Made by a program: the position numbers and the translations under genes. Of a stretch of DNA of 64,000 bases, positions 18,898 through 28,208 are shown piece by piece. Position 1 is the stretch's first letter; every line of letters begins with the position of its first letter. The DNA is from Actinomycetes bacterium (GTDB taxonomy: Bacteria > Actinomycetota > Acidimicrobiia > Acidimicrobiales > Acidimicrobilacustridaceae): contig JAKOVH010000016.1 of NCBI GenBank assembly GCA_029782145.1, positions 310,001 to 374,000 of the forward strand, in the 5' to 3' direction. Under the pieces are notes generated by a model. It ran no database searches and was not told where the DNA came from. It saw nothing but the letters and a program-made list of their open reading frames with translations.

Positions 18898-19997
18898 GCC
18901 GCGGCTTCTCGGCTCCCACCGCCGATGGCGAACGCCGGCGCTCCGGCCAGGCTCACCACCAGGTTCAGGGCGTAGAGGACCAGGCCGAGGGCCACGGCCT
19001 GCTCGGCGGGGACGCCGAGGGGCGTGAGGAAGAGCACGAACGCGCCCTCGCGCACGCCCAGACCCGAGATGCCGATGGGCAGGACCTGGGCGATGAGCAC
19101 GGCGGGGAAGAAGGCGAGCAGCGGGGTGGGGCCGAGCCATCCGAAGCCCAGGGCGGCGGCGACCATGAGGGCGGCGACGCACAGCACCAGCTGGTAGGCC
19201 AGACCGGCGAGCACCACCCCGACGGCGGCCGCCGGGTGGCGGCGCAGCTGGGCGACGCCGCGGTGCACGGCGCCCACGAAGCGGGTCCAGCCCTCGCTCG
19301 ACGCGAAGCGGCCCCCCAGGCGCGGGTGGTCGGCGACGACGAGGACCGTGACGAGGGCGACGAGGGTGGCGGCGGCCACGGCGGCGGCGACGGCGGTGGC
19401 CCGGCCCTGCTCGCGCAGCTCGGGGTTGACGACCAGGCCGAAGAAGGTGATGAGCGGCAGGACGAGCCAGCCGGTGAGCCGCTCGAGCACGACCGAGGCG
19501 AAGGTGTCGGCCGAGTCGACGTCGGCCCCTCCCTTCGACAGGCGCGACACCCGCAGGACGTCGCCTCCGATGGTGGTGGGCAGGACGTTGGACACGAACT
19601 GGCCGGCGAAGTACAGCGGGATGAGGCGCCGCAGTCGGGCGTGGATGTCCATGGCCCGCAGCACCTGTTGCCAGCGCACGGCCGACAGCACGATGCCGCC
19701 CATGGTCAACAGCGCGGCGCCGCTCAGCCACAGCGCGGTCGTGCGGTCCCAGGCGGGCACGACCTCGGACCACTCGAAGTGGGGGAACCGGGTGAGCAGC
19801 ACGGCGAGCATGAGCAGGCTCAGGCCGATGCGCAGCGGCAGCGCCCATCGCCGGCGGCGGGGACGTGCGCTCCCGCCCGTCCCGGCGACGTCGACCAGGT
19901 CGAGCACGGAGTCCGAGGCCAGGTGCTCGAGCGCGAGCGCGTCGTCAGGACCGTCGTCCGGGGCTGGAGGCCCGCCCGTCGCCGACCGGTCGGACAT
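18894..19997 (-). CDS. Lysylphosphatidylglycerol synthase TM region / UPF0104 flippase-like protein
   Basis: A 367-residue membrane protein with about eight hydrophobic helices after a 60-residue acidic cytoplasmic tail. Family marks are RLIPLYFAGQFVSNVLPTTIGGDVLRV, VVLERLTGW and the C-terminal PIGISGLGVREGAFV. Members are related to the flippase part of MprF and to AglD-type proteins, and may move or modify polyprenyl or phospholipids. Start ATG 19997 is leaderless (TAGACT, 7-nt spacing). First gene of a four-gene overlapping operon. Confidence 0.85.
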   Translation of the reverse strand: MSDRSATGGPPAPDDGPDDALALEHLASDSVLDLVDVAGTGGSARPRRRRWALPLRIGLSLLMLAVLLTRFPHFEWSEVVPAWDRTTALWLSGAALLTMGGIVLSAVRWQQVLRAMDIHARLRRLIPLYFAGQFVSNVLPTTIGGDVLRVSRLSKGGADVDSADTFASVVLERLTGWLVLPLITFFGLVVNPELREQGRATAVAAAVAAATLVALVTVLVVADHPRLGGRFASSEGWTRFVGAVHRGVAQLRRHPAAAVGVVLAGLAYQLVLCVAALMVAAALGFGWLGPTPLLAFFPAVLIAQVLPIGISGLGVREGAFVLFLTPLGVPAEQAVALGLVLYALNLVVSLAGAPAFAIGGGSREAAA

Positions 19998-20004
19998 GGC
20001 CGCC

Positions 20005-20010
20005 AGTCTA
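20005..20010 (-). promoter_or_regulatory. -10 element of UPF0104-PAP2-dxs-ykgJ operon
   Basis: Minus-strand TAGACT, 7 nt before the ATG at 19997; the only clear promoter for this operon, including dxs. Confidence 0.6.
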
Positions 20011-20123
20011 CGGACGTGGCTCGCCGACCGGCGGTTCGTCCGAGATTCTCGCGCGCAAAGTGGTCGTGATAGTGCATGATGTGGTCGTGCGGCCGCGCGT
20101 GCCGCGTCCGGAGGAGCGTCCCC

Positions 20124-21113
20124 ATGCCACGAGCCCATGACCGCACCGAGCGACGCCGCCGCTCGCTCCGAGTCCGCCGCGCCGTCGCCGCGGTGGCCGT
20201 CGTCGGACTGGCGGGCGTCGCCACGTCCTGTGGCGGTGGCGGCTCGTCGGACGCCGCCGTGCGGGTGGAGGTCGGTGCTCCGCAGGAGAGCCCGTCGGCG
20301 CTGCTCGCCCGGGCCAGCGAGACCACCGGCGCGGTCGACACCGGCCGCATGCGCGCCACCTACACGTTGCAGGGCACGAACGGGGGCCGAGCCATCGACG
20401 GCTCGTTCACCGCCGAAGGGTCGTTCTCCGCCACCGGCCGGCGGGCCGAGATGACGGTGGACATGTCGCCGATGCTCGAGCAGTTCGCGGCGACCGGTCA
20501 GGACGTGCCCTCGACGTTCACCATGCGCGAGATCGTCGACGGCACGACGATGTACATGTCGATCGACTCCGACGCGCCGAGCGGCTTCGGGTTCGGCAAC
20601 GGCCGGTGGATGAAGCTCGACCTGGCCGACGCGGCCGGCGGCCAGGGCGGGCTCGGCGGCGCCCTCGGCGGCATCCCCGGTGTGGGCTCCGGCGTCGGTG
20701 CCGGCCCGCAGGGGTTCCTGGAGTCGCTCAAGGGCGCGGGCGCGTCGGTCTCCCAGACCGGCACCGACACCGTCGACGGCGTGGCGGTGAGCGTCTACGA
20801 GGGCACCATCGACCCGGCCCAGGCGGTGCAGTCGGCCGCGCCGGACAAGGCCGACGAGGTCCGCCAGGCGCTCGAGCAGGTGGGGATGGGCACCATCCCG
20901 TTCACCGCCTGGGTCGACGACCAGGGCATCGTTCGCCGCTTCCGCATGGACCTCGCCATGGCGACCGGCGCCGAGGCCATGACCATGTCGATGGTGGTCG
21001 ACCTCTACGACCTCGGCGCGCCGGTCACCATCACCCCGCCGCCTCCGGACCAGGTGATGGACCTCGGCCAGCTGGCCTCGATGTTCGGCGGCGGCGGCAG
21101 CCACACCGCCTGA
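20124..21113 (+). CDS. Lipoprotein, LolA/LppX-like
   Basis: A 329-residue exported lipoprotein. A basic N-terminus (RTERRRRSLRVRR) and hydrophobic core lead to a lipobox ending at Cys36 (GVATSC). The mature part has alternating beta-strand sequence (TYTLQG, IDGSFTAEGSFSATGRRAEMTVD, TTMYMSIDSD). This resembles actinobacterial LolA/LppX-fold lipoproteins that bind hydrophobic ligands. A Gly-rich insert is at about 170-200. Similarity is judged by eye, so the family is only likely. ATG 20124 is preceded by GGAGGAG. A strong terminator follows. Divergent from the UPF0104 operon. Confidence 0.72.
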   Translation: MPRAHDRTERRRRSLRVRRAVAAVAVVGLAGVATSCGGGGSSDAAVRVEVGAPQESPSALLARASETTGAVDTGRMRATYTLQGTNGGRAIDGSFTAEGSFSATGRRAEMTVDMSPMLEQFAATGQDVPSTFTMREIVDGTTMYMSIDSDAPSGFGFGNGRWMKLDLADAAGGQGGLGGALGGIPGVGSGVGAGPQGFLESLKGAGASVSQTGTDTVDGVAVSVYEGTIDPAQAVQSAAPDKADEVRQALEQVGMGTIPFTAWVDDQGIVRRFRMDLAMATGAEAMTMSMVVDLYDLGAPVTITPPPPDQVMDLGQLASMFGGGGSHTA

Positions 21114-21123
21114 GCGCAGAGGG

Positions 21124-21152
21124 GCCCGAGCGCCGGCCGCGGGCGCTCGGGC
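21124..21152 (+). terminator. Terminator after LolA-like lipoprotein gene
   Basis: Perfect 11-bp stem GCCCGAGCGCC / GGCGCTCGGGC with a 7-nt loop, 10 bp after the stop. Further GCGCCGG repeats lie between it and the convergent thioesterase gene. Confidence 0.7.
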
Positions 21153-21203
21153 TGCCCAGCGCCGGCACGGCGCCGGCCCGACGCGTCGCTGCGCCGGCGC
21201 CGG

Positions 21204-21590
21204 TCAGTGCTGGCCCGAGGCCTTGGCCACGAAGCCCTCGGCGTCGACCACCACGCGGGTGACGCGCCCCACCGCGACCAGCCCGCGGTCGTCGTTGACC
21301 GACACGGTGAAGAGCACCCGCCGGCCGTTGACCTTCTCGACGACCGCCTCGGCGACGACCGTGTGGCCGACCGCCGACGGGGCCAGGTGGTCGAGCTGGA
21401 CCTTCATGCCCACCGTGGTCTGGCCCTCGGCCAGCTCGGGCGCCACCGCCGTGTGAGCGGCCTCCTCGCACAGGGCCAGCACCCTCGGCGTGGCCAGCAC
21501 CGGCACCTCCCCGGAGTGGAGGGCGATGGCGGTGTCGGCGTCGGCGACGACGAGCTCGACCCTCGCGCTCTGGCCGGGGTGGAGGGGCAT
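21204..21590 (-). CDS. Hotdog thioesterase, fluoroacetyl-CoA thioesterase-like
   Basis: A 128-residue single hotdog-fold protein. VLALCEEAAHTAVAPEL near 40-56 carries the Glu and His expected in FlK-like thioesterases, and TTVGMKVQLDHLAPS follows, as in that family. It would hydrolyse a short acyl-CoA. ATG 21590 is leaderless (TAGCGT, 7-nt spacing), which rules out the much longer frame that runs antisense to tldD. Confidence 0.8.
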   Translation of the reverse strand: MPLHPGQSARVELVVADADTAIALHSGEVPVLATPRVLALCEEAAHTAVAPELAEGQTTVGMKVQLDHLAPSAVGHTVVAEAVVEKVNGRRVLFTVSVNDDRGLVAVGRVTRVVVDAEGFVAKASGQH

Positions 21591-21596
21591 CGGCGG

Positions 21597-21603
21597 TACG
21601 CTA
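21597..21603. promoter_or_regulatory. Overlapping divergent -10 elements
   Basis: TACGCT (21597-21602) on the plus strand can serve tldD with a leader of about 50 nt. TAGCGT (21603-21598) on the minus strand serves the leaderless thioesterase gene. The two share five base pairs, so RNA polymerase can probably occupy only one direction at a time. Confidence 0.5.
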
Positions 21604-21660
21604 CGCCGCTCGACCATCCCCCGGCCAGCCGGTCGCGAGCGACCGTGGAAAGGATCGTCC

Positions 21661-23048
<1,388 letters not shown>

Positions 23049-23052
<4 letters not shown>

Positions 23053-24392
23053 CCGACGAGCTGCTCGAGCTCGCCGACCGCGTGGTGGCCATGGCCCGGC
23101 CCGGCGAGCAGGTCGAGGCCGTGGTGGTGCGGGGCACCGACACCGAGATCAAGGTCTACGGCGGGCAGGTCGAGTCGCTCTCGTCGGCCCAGTCGCAGGG
23201 CGTCGGCATCCGCGTCGTCGTCGACGGGCGGCAGGGCTTCGCCTACGCCGGCTCGCTCGACGAGGTGGCCATCACCGAGACCCTCGCCGACGCACGCGAC
23301 AACGCCGGGTTCGCCACCCACGACGAGCACGCCGGCCTGGCCGAGCCCGACGGCGTGCCCGTCCAGGAGCTCGACCTCCACCGCGACGGCCTGAGCACGT
23401 TCGGCCCCGACGCCAAGGTGGCCCTCGCCATCGAGCTCGAGCGGGCCGTGCTCGGCGCCGATCCGCGCATCTCGGGCATCGAGTCGGCCGAGTACGTCGA
23501 CGGCGTGTCCGAGGCGGCGGTGGCCACCACCACCGGCATCCGCTCGTCGGGGCGCGAGACCAGCTGCTACGTCGCCACCTACGCCATGGCCACCGAGGGC
23601 GGCGACACCCAGACCGGCTTCGGCTTCTCGGTGGGGCGCGAGCCGGCCGAGCTCGACGTCGCCCGCGCCGCCGGCGAGGCCGCCGAGCGGGCCACCCGGA
23701 TGCTGGGCGCGACCCAGCCCCCCTCGGGCCGGCTCACCGTGGTGCTCGACCCGTGGGTCACGGCCCAGTTCCTGGGTCTGCTCGGCTACACGCTCAACGG
23801 CGACGCCGTGCAGAAGGGCCGGTCGCTCTTCGCCGACCGCCTCGGCGAGGCGGTGGCCTCTCCGCTCGTGACGCTCGTCGACGATCCCACCGACACCCGG
23901 GCGTTCACCGCCACCGACACCGACGGCGAGGGCCTGGCGACCCGCCGCAACGTGCTCGTGGCCGACGGTGTGCTCGAGCGCTTCGTGCACAACGCCTACA
24001 CCGCCCGCCGGGCCGGCACGGTGAGCACGGGGAACGCGGTCCGCGGGTTCAAGAGCACGCCGTCGGTCGACTGCCTGTTCCTGTCGCTGGCGCCGGGCAC
24101 CGCCGATCCGGCCGAGCTGGTCGCGAGCATCGCCGAGGGCGTCCTGGTCCAGGAGGTGTCCGGCCTGCACTCCGGGGTGAACCCGGTGAGCGGCGACTTC
24201 TCCACCGGCGCGGAAGGCCTGCGCATCCGTGGCGGCGAGCTGGCCGAGCCGGTGCGGGAGTTCACCATCGCCTCGACCCTGCAGAAGATGCTCCACGACG
24301 TGCAGGCCGTGGGCTCCGACCTGCAGTTCCTGCCGATGAACGCCGCCGGCGTCACCCTGGTCGTGGGCGACGTCACCGTGTCCGGCTCGTGA
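23049..24392 (+). CDS. pmbA: PmbA/TldE-like protein, first copy
   Basis: A 447-residue TldD/PmbA-family protein without the HExxxH zinc site, as expected for the non-catalytic PmbA partner. Family marks include VESLSSAQSQGVGIRVV, KGRSLFADRLGE, NAVRGFKSTPSVDCLF and SGLHSGVNPVSGDFSTGAEGL. It overlaps tldD upstream and the next pmbA copy downstream by 4 nt, so all three are made together and probably form TldD-PmbA complexes. Confidence 0.9.
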
Positions 24393-25774
24393 CCGCCCTC
24401 GCGGCCTCGCCGCTCGACCCGCCCGACGACGGCTGCGCCGAGCTGCTCGACCTGGCCGCTCGGGTCGCGCGGGAGGCGGCGCCCAGCGAGCAGGTCGAGG
24501 CCTTCGTCGGGCGCTCCTCCTACACCACCGTCCGGGTGCACGGCGCCGAGGTGGAGTCGTTCACCGCGGCGACCACGGCCGGGATCGGCGTGCGGGTGGT
24601 GCGCGACCACCGCCAGGGGTTCGCGTGGGCCGGCAGCCTCGACCCCGACGTGGTCAGCGACGCGCTGGCCGAGGCACGCGACAACGCCGCCTTCGCCGAG
24701 CCCGACGAGTGGGTGGGGCTGGCCGAGCCCGACGGCGTGGCGCCGGTGCCCTTCGACGCCTTCGACCCGTCGGTGGCGGCGCTGGCGGCCGAGCGCAAGA
24801 TCGACCTGGCCCTCGAGCTCGAGCGCATGGTGCGCGCCGGCGATCCTCGTGTGACCGGGGTGCGGGTCGCGTCGTTCTCGGACTCCTCGGGCCGGTTCGC
24901 GGTGGCCACCAGCACCGGCGTCGCCGGCACCAGCCGCGGCGCCTGGTGCTCCATGGGCGTGCTGGCGCTGGCCGCCGACGGCGACGAGACCTACACCGGC
25001 CACGGCACCACCGTGGGGTTCCGGCCCGACGAGCTCGACCTGCAGGAGGCGGCCGACGACGCCGTGCGTCGCGCCACCCGCCTGTTCGGCGCCCGGCCCG
25101 TGCCCTCCCAGCGGCTGGCCGTCGTGCTCGAGCCCCGGCTGGCGGCCAGCGTGGTCGGGCTGCTCGGCGGCACCCTCACCGGCGACCGGGTGCTCAAGGG
25201 CCGCTCGCCGTTCGCCGACCGGCTGGGCGACACCATCGCCAGCCCGCTGCTCACCCTCGTCGACGACCCCACCGACCACCGCTCCTACGGCGCCGACACC
25301 TACGACGGCGAGGGGCTGGCGTGCCGGCGCAACGTGCTGGTCGCCGACGGCGACCTGCAGGGGTTCCTCTACGACAGCGCCACCGGGCGCCGCGCCGGTC
25401 GTCGCTCCACCGGCTCGGCGGTCCGGGGCATCTCGTCCACGCCGTCGGTGGGCTGCCAGGCCCTCGCCGTCGCCCCCGGCACGGGCACGCACGACGACCT
25501 CGTCGCCGGCCTCGACCGGGGCCTCTACGTGCAGTCGATGACCGGCTGGCACTCGGGGGTGAACGCGGTGAGCGGCGACGTCTCGGTGGGCGTGGAGGGC
25601 CTGATGATCCGCGACGGCCAGCTGGCCGAACCGGTGCGCGAGGTCACCATCGCCTCGACCCTCCAGCGCATGCTGCTCGACATCACCGCCGTCGGCGCCG
25701 ACGTCGAGTGGCTGCCCGGCGGCACGGGCTGCCCCACCCTCGTGGTGGGCGACCTGTCCCTGAGCGGCGCCTGA
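24389..25774 (+). CDS. PmbA/TldE-like protein, second copy
   Basis: A 461-residue paralog of the preceding protein; most motifs are matched (VESFTAATTAGIGVRVV, KGRSPFADRLGD, SAVRGISSTPSVGCQA, TGWHSGVNAVSGDVSVGVEGL). It again lacks a zinc site. It arose by tandem duplication but has clearly diverged, with an N-terminal extension of about 12 residues and different central loops. It may form an alternative complex with TldD. GTG start overlaps the previous stop (GTGA). Its stop is only 3 bp from the convergent uppP stop. Confidence 0.88.
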   Translation: MTALAASPLDPPDDGCAELLDLAARVAREAAPSEQVEAFVGRSSYTTVRVHGAEVESFTAATTAGIGVRVVRDHRQGFAWAGSLDPDVVSDALAEARDNAAFAEPDEWVGLAEPDGVAPVPFDAFDPSVAALAAERKIDLALELERMVRAGDPRVTGVRVASFSDSSGRFAVATSTGVAGTSRGAWCSMGVLALAADGDETYTGHGTTVGFRPDELDLQEAADDAVRRATRLFGARPVPSQRLAVVLEPRLAASVVGLLGGTLTGDRVLKGRSPFADRLGDTIASPLLTLVDDPTDHRSYGADTYDGEGLACRRNVLVADGDLQGFLYDSATGRRAGRRSTGSAVRGISSTPSVGCQALAVAPGTGTHDDLVAGLDRGLYVQSMTGWHSGVNAVSGDVSVGVEGLMIRDGQLAEPVREVTIASTLQRMLLDITAVGADVEWLPGGTGCPTLVVGDLSLSGA

Positions 25775-25777
25775 GGG

Positions 25778-26815
25778 TCAGATGGTGCCGGCGACGATCA
25801 GGGAGATCGTGATCGCGGCCACGAGGATGCGCTCCCAGCCGAAGATGGCCAGGCTGCGGGTCTGCAGCCAGCTCACCATCCACCGCACCGCGACCACCGC
25901 GGCGAAGAAGGCGGCCACCAGCCCGACGAGCGGGTCGACCCAACCGTAGGCGTCGACGACCTTCGAGCCGTCCTTGGCCGCCTCGTAGAGCGTCGCCCCG
26001 CCGAGGGTCATGAGCCCGAGCAGGAAGCTGAACTCGACGGCGGCGCCGACGGTGGCGCCCACGGCGAGGGCGGCCAGGATCGTCACCATCGAGCGGCTCG
26101 TGCCGGGCCACATGGCCACGACCTGGGCCACGCCGATGACGGCCCCGTGGCGCCACGTGAGGTCGGTGATGGCGAACCCGGGGCGGTCCGGGCGGATCTT
26201 GGGGGCCACCCACAGCAGCAGCACGCCGCCCACCAGCCAGGCGACGACGACCGGCCACGGCCCGAAGAGGTGCTTCTTGATGGCCTTCTCGGCCACCACG
26301 CCGACGATCACCGCGGGCACGAAGGCCACGACGAGCGAGATCAGCAGGCGCCGGCCCTCGGGGTCCCTCCCGAGCAGGCCCTGGACGATCGACAGGATGC
26401 GTCGCCAGTAGAGCACCAGCACGGCGAGGATGGCGCCGAACTGGATGGCGATGGCATAGGTGTCGGCCGCGTCCTTGGTGGCGTCGGTGTCGCCGATGCC
26501 GAGGACTCGCTGGGTGACGAGCAGGTGCCCGGTGGAGCTGATCGGCAGGTACTCGGTGACGCCTTCCACCACCCCGAGCACGACCGCCTTCCACGTGGTC
26601 AGCTCGGCGTCGGCCGCGGCGTTGGCCGTGGCCTGGTCGTCGGCGGTGCTCACGCCGCCGACGCTCACCTGGGCCGGCTCGGTGGTGGTCGGCTGGGCCG
26701 TGGCCGGCCCGCCGAAGGTGGTGGTCGCCCAGGCGGCGAGCAGGGCGAGGAGGACGACGCCGAGGGCGAGGCGCCAGCGGCGGGGTCGACTGGCACTCGT
26801 GGTCGTGCTCCGCAC
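25778..26815 (-). CDS. uppP: Undecaprenyl-diphosphate phosphatase
   Basis: A 345-residue integral membrane enzyme that recycles undecaprenyl pyrophosphate for cell-wall synthesis. The BacA/UppP motifs are present: GVVEGVTEYLPISSTGHL and the second active-site segment MWPGTSRSMVTI. It has about eight helices. An N-terminal hydrophobic segment and a Thr-rich linker of about 70 residues precede the usual start, longer than most UppP. GTG 26815 is chosen because TAGCGT ends 8 nt before it; a GTG 42 nt upstream is the alternative. Confidence 0.93.
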   Translation of the reverse strand: MRSTTTSASRPRRWRLALGVVLLALLAAWATTTFGGPATAQPTTTEPAQVSVGGVSTADDQATANAAADAELTTWKAVVLGVVEGVTEYLPISSTGHLLVTQRVLGIGDTDATKDAADTYAIAIQFGAILAVLVLYWRRILSIVQGLLGRDPEGRRLLISLVVAFVPAVIVGVVAEKAIKKHLFGPWPVVVAWLVGGVLLLWVAPKIRPDRPGFAITDLTWRHGAVIGVAQVVAMWPGTSRSMVTILAALAVGATVGAAVEFSFLLGLMTLGGATLYEAAKDGSKVVDAYGWVDPLVGLVAAFFAAVVAVRWMVSWLQTRSLAIFGWERILVAAITISLIVAGTI

Positions 26816-26823
26816 GACGGTGC

Positions 26824-26829
26824 ACGCTA
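26824..26829 (-). promoter_or_regulatory. -10 element of uppP (leaderless)
   Basis: Minus-strand TAGCGT with 8-nt spacing to the GTG at 26815. Confidence 0.5.
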
Positions 26830-26897
26830 GTGGTCCGGTGGCGGGTGGACCGGCCACCCCGCCGGCGGTCGGGCCGCCGAGGCGCGCCCGGAGGTGG

Positions 26898-27545
26898 TCA
26901 GGGGCCCTCGCCGGGGGCCACCAGGGCCAGCGTGAGGGCGCCGTCGAGCACGGCGCGTGCCACCGCCGGCGCCTCCGCGGCGCTGACGGCGATGGTCACG
27001 GCCCGTTCGTCGACGGCGACGACCCTGGCTTCCCGGGCCACCCGGCGGGCCCCGCCGCCCGAGCGGGCGGAGGCGGCCGCGCTGCCCTGGCCCACGACCT
27101 CCGCGGGCGCGTACGCGTCGACCCTGTCGCCCAGCGCCAGCCCGGGTGTCGAGGCGTCGACGGGCACGGCGAGGGCCCGCCCGCCCGGAGGGACCAGCGC
27201 CGCCGCGCCCTCCCCGCCGGCTCCCGAGAGCCGGCGCTCCAGCACCACCTCGCCGGCCACCACCGGCTCGGTGACGGTGCGCCCCTCGGGCTCGGCGGCG
27301 ACGCCGTCGGGCACGAGGGCGGCGGGCAGCTCGGACCACGCCACGTCGCCGGGGCCGACCCGGGCGCCCACCTCGAGGTCGGTCGCGGCCACTGGCACCC
27401 GGCGCTGCTCTCCATAGGCGGAACGGGCCGCCTCGGCCCGTTGGACGGTGCCGGCGGCGACCGCACCCGCCACCACGGCCAGCACGACGGTGACGGCCCA
27501 GCGCAGGCCGCGGCCGGGCAGGCGGCGACGCAACGGTGATCCCAC
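26898..27545 (-). CDS. SAF-domain (CpaB/RcpC-like) protein
   Basis: A 215-residue protein with one N-terminal membrane anchor (WAVTVVLAVVAGAVAAGTV) and then an SAF domain (RVPVAATDLEVGARVGPGDV..., VVAGEVVLERRL) followed by a CpaB-like second domain (RALAVPVDASTPGLALGDRVD). CpaB proteins belong to Flp/tight-adherence pilus assembly, but no other pilus gene is here. In actinobacteria lone SAF proteins sit next to the fmdB-galU-moeA region, as they do here. Start GTG 27545 follows GGAGG by 5 nt. Confidence 0.8.
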   Translation of the reverse strand: MGSPLRRRLPGRGLRWAVTVVLAVVAGAVAAGTVQRAEAARSAYGEQRRVPVAATDLEVGARVGPGDVAWSELPAALVPDGVAAEPEGRTVTEPVVAGEVVLERRLSGAGGEGAAALVPPGGRALAVPVDASTPGLALGDRVDAYAPAEVVGQGSAAASARSGGGARRVAREARVVAVDERAVTIAVSAAEAPAVARAVLDGALTLALVAPGEGP

Positions 27546-27590
27546 GGGGTCCTCCCGGATCGGGGGACGGCGCAGGGGGAAGTGCCCGCC

Positions 27591-27596
27591 ACTCTA
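27591..27596 (-). promoter_or_regulatory. -10 element for SAF-domain gene
   Basis: Minus-strand TAGAGT about 45 nt before the GTG, with a Shine-Dalgarno GGAGG in the short leader. No clear -35. Confidence 0.4.
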
Positions 27597-27658
27597 TGCG
27601 GCGGCCGGGTGGAGCGGTAGCGCGGGCCCGACCCCGTCGCGGCGTGGCCGGCCGCCGC

Positions 27659-28018
27659 TCAGGCGGAGGCGGCCGCCGGCGACGACGTGCTCGACGAGGA
27701 GGTGCTCGACGAGGACGTGCTCGACGACGAGGTGTCGCTCGATCCCGAGCCGGAGGACCCGGCGCTCGAGGCGGAGCCGGACTCGGAGCCGGTGGAGCCC
27801 GAGCCGGTGTCGGCGCTGCTCGTCGAGCTCGAGCCCGACGAGCCGCGGCTGTCGTTCTTGTAGAAGCCGCTGCCCTTGAACGAGATGCCGACCGAGCCGA
27901 ACCTCTTCTTCAGCGCACCGCCGCAGGACGGGCACTCGGTGAGGGGGTCGTCGCTGAACGCCTGCTGGGCCTCGAGCTCGTGGCCACAGTCCTTGCAGCG
28001 GTACTCGTAGGTCGGCAT
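27659..28018 (-). CDS. FmdB family zinc-ribbon protein with Ser-rich tail
   Basis: A 119-residue protein. Residues 1-45 are an FmdB/CxxC_CxxC_SSSS zinc ribbon (Cys 8, 11, 29 and 32 in YRCKDCGHELE and CPSCGGALKKRF). From about residue 56 to the end it is almost only Ser, Thr, Gly, Ala and Asp, in repeats of SSSSTS, which is disordered. ATG 28018 is preceded by GGAGGACCTCC. The promoter region carries a CIRCE element, so expression is likely repressed by HrcA and raised on heat or protein-folding stress. Divergent from galU. Confidence 0.88.
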   Translation of the reverse strand: MPTYEYRCKDCGHELEAQQAFSDDPLTECPSCGGALKKRFGSVGISFKGSGFYKNDSRGSSGSSSTSSADTGSGSTGSESGSASSAGSSGSGSSDTSSSSTSSSSTSSSSTSSPAAASA

Positions 28019-28053
28019 GGAGGTCCTCCGGAGCCCGGCCCGTGGCCCGGGCG

Positions 28054-28084
28054 TTAGCACTCGAACGTCGCGAGTGCCAGCATA
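28054..28084 (-). promoter_or_regulatory. CIRCE (HrcA operator) overlapping fmdB promoter
   Basis: TTAGCACTC (28054-28062), nine spacer bases, then GAGTGCCAG (28072-28080). The CIRCE consensus is TTAGCACTC-N9-GAGTGCTAA, so only two of 18 arm bases differ. A minus-strand -10 TATGCT (28084-28079) abuts it, which places the transcription start inside CIRCE. That is where HrcA normally blocks groESL/hrcA promoters. Confidence 0.85.
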
Positions 28085-28208
28085 GCGGGCCGCCGGGCAG
28101 GCCTACAGCGCACGGCCGGGTGCGACGATGCTAGAGACGTAGGTGGCGCCGCGGTGGCGCGCCCGCCCTCGCCCCTACGATGGCCCCGGCCGCTCCCAGG
28201 AGGTCCGC

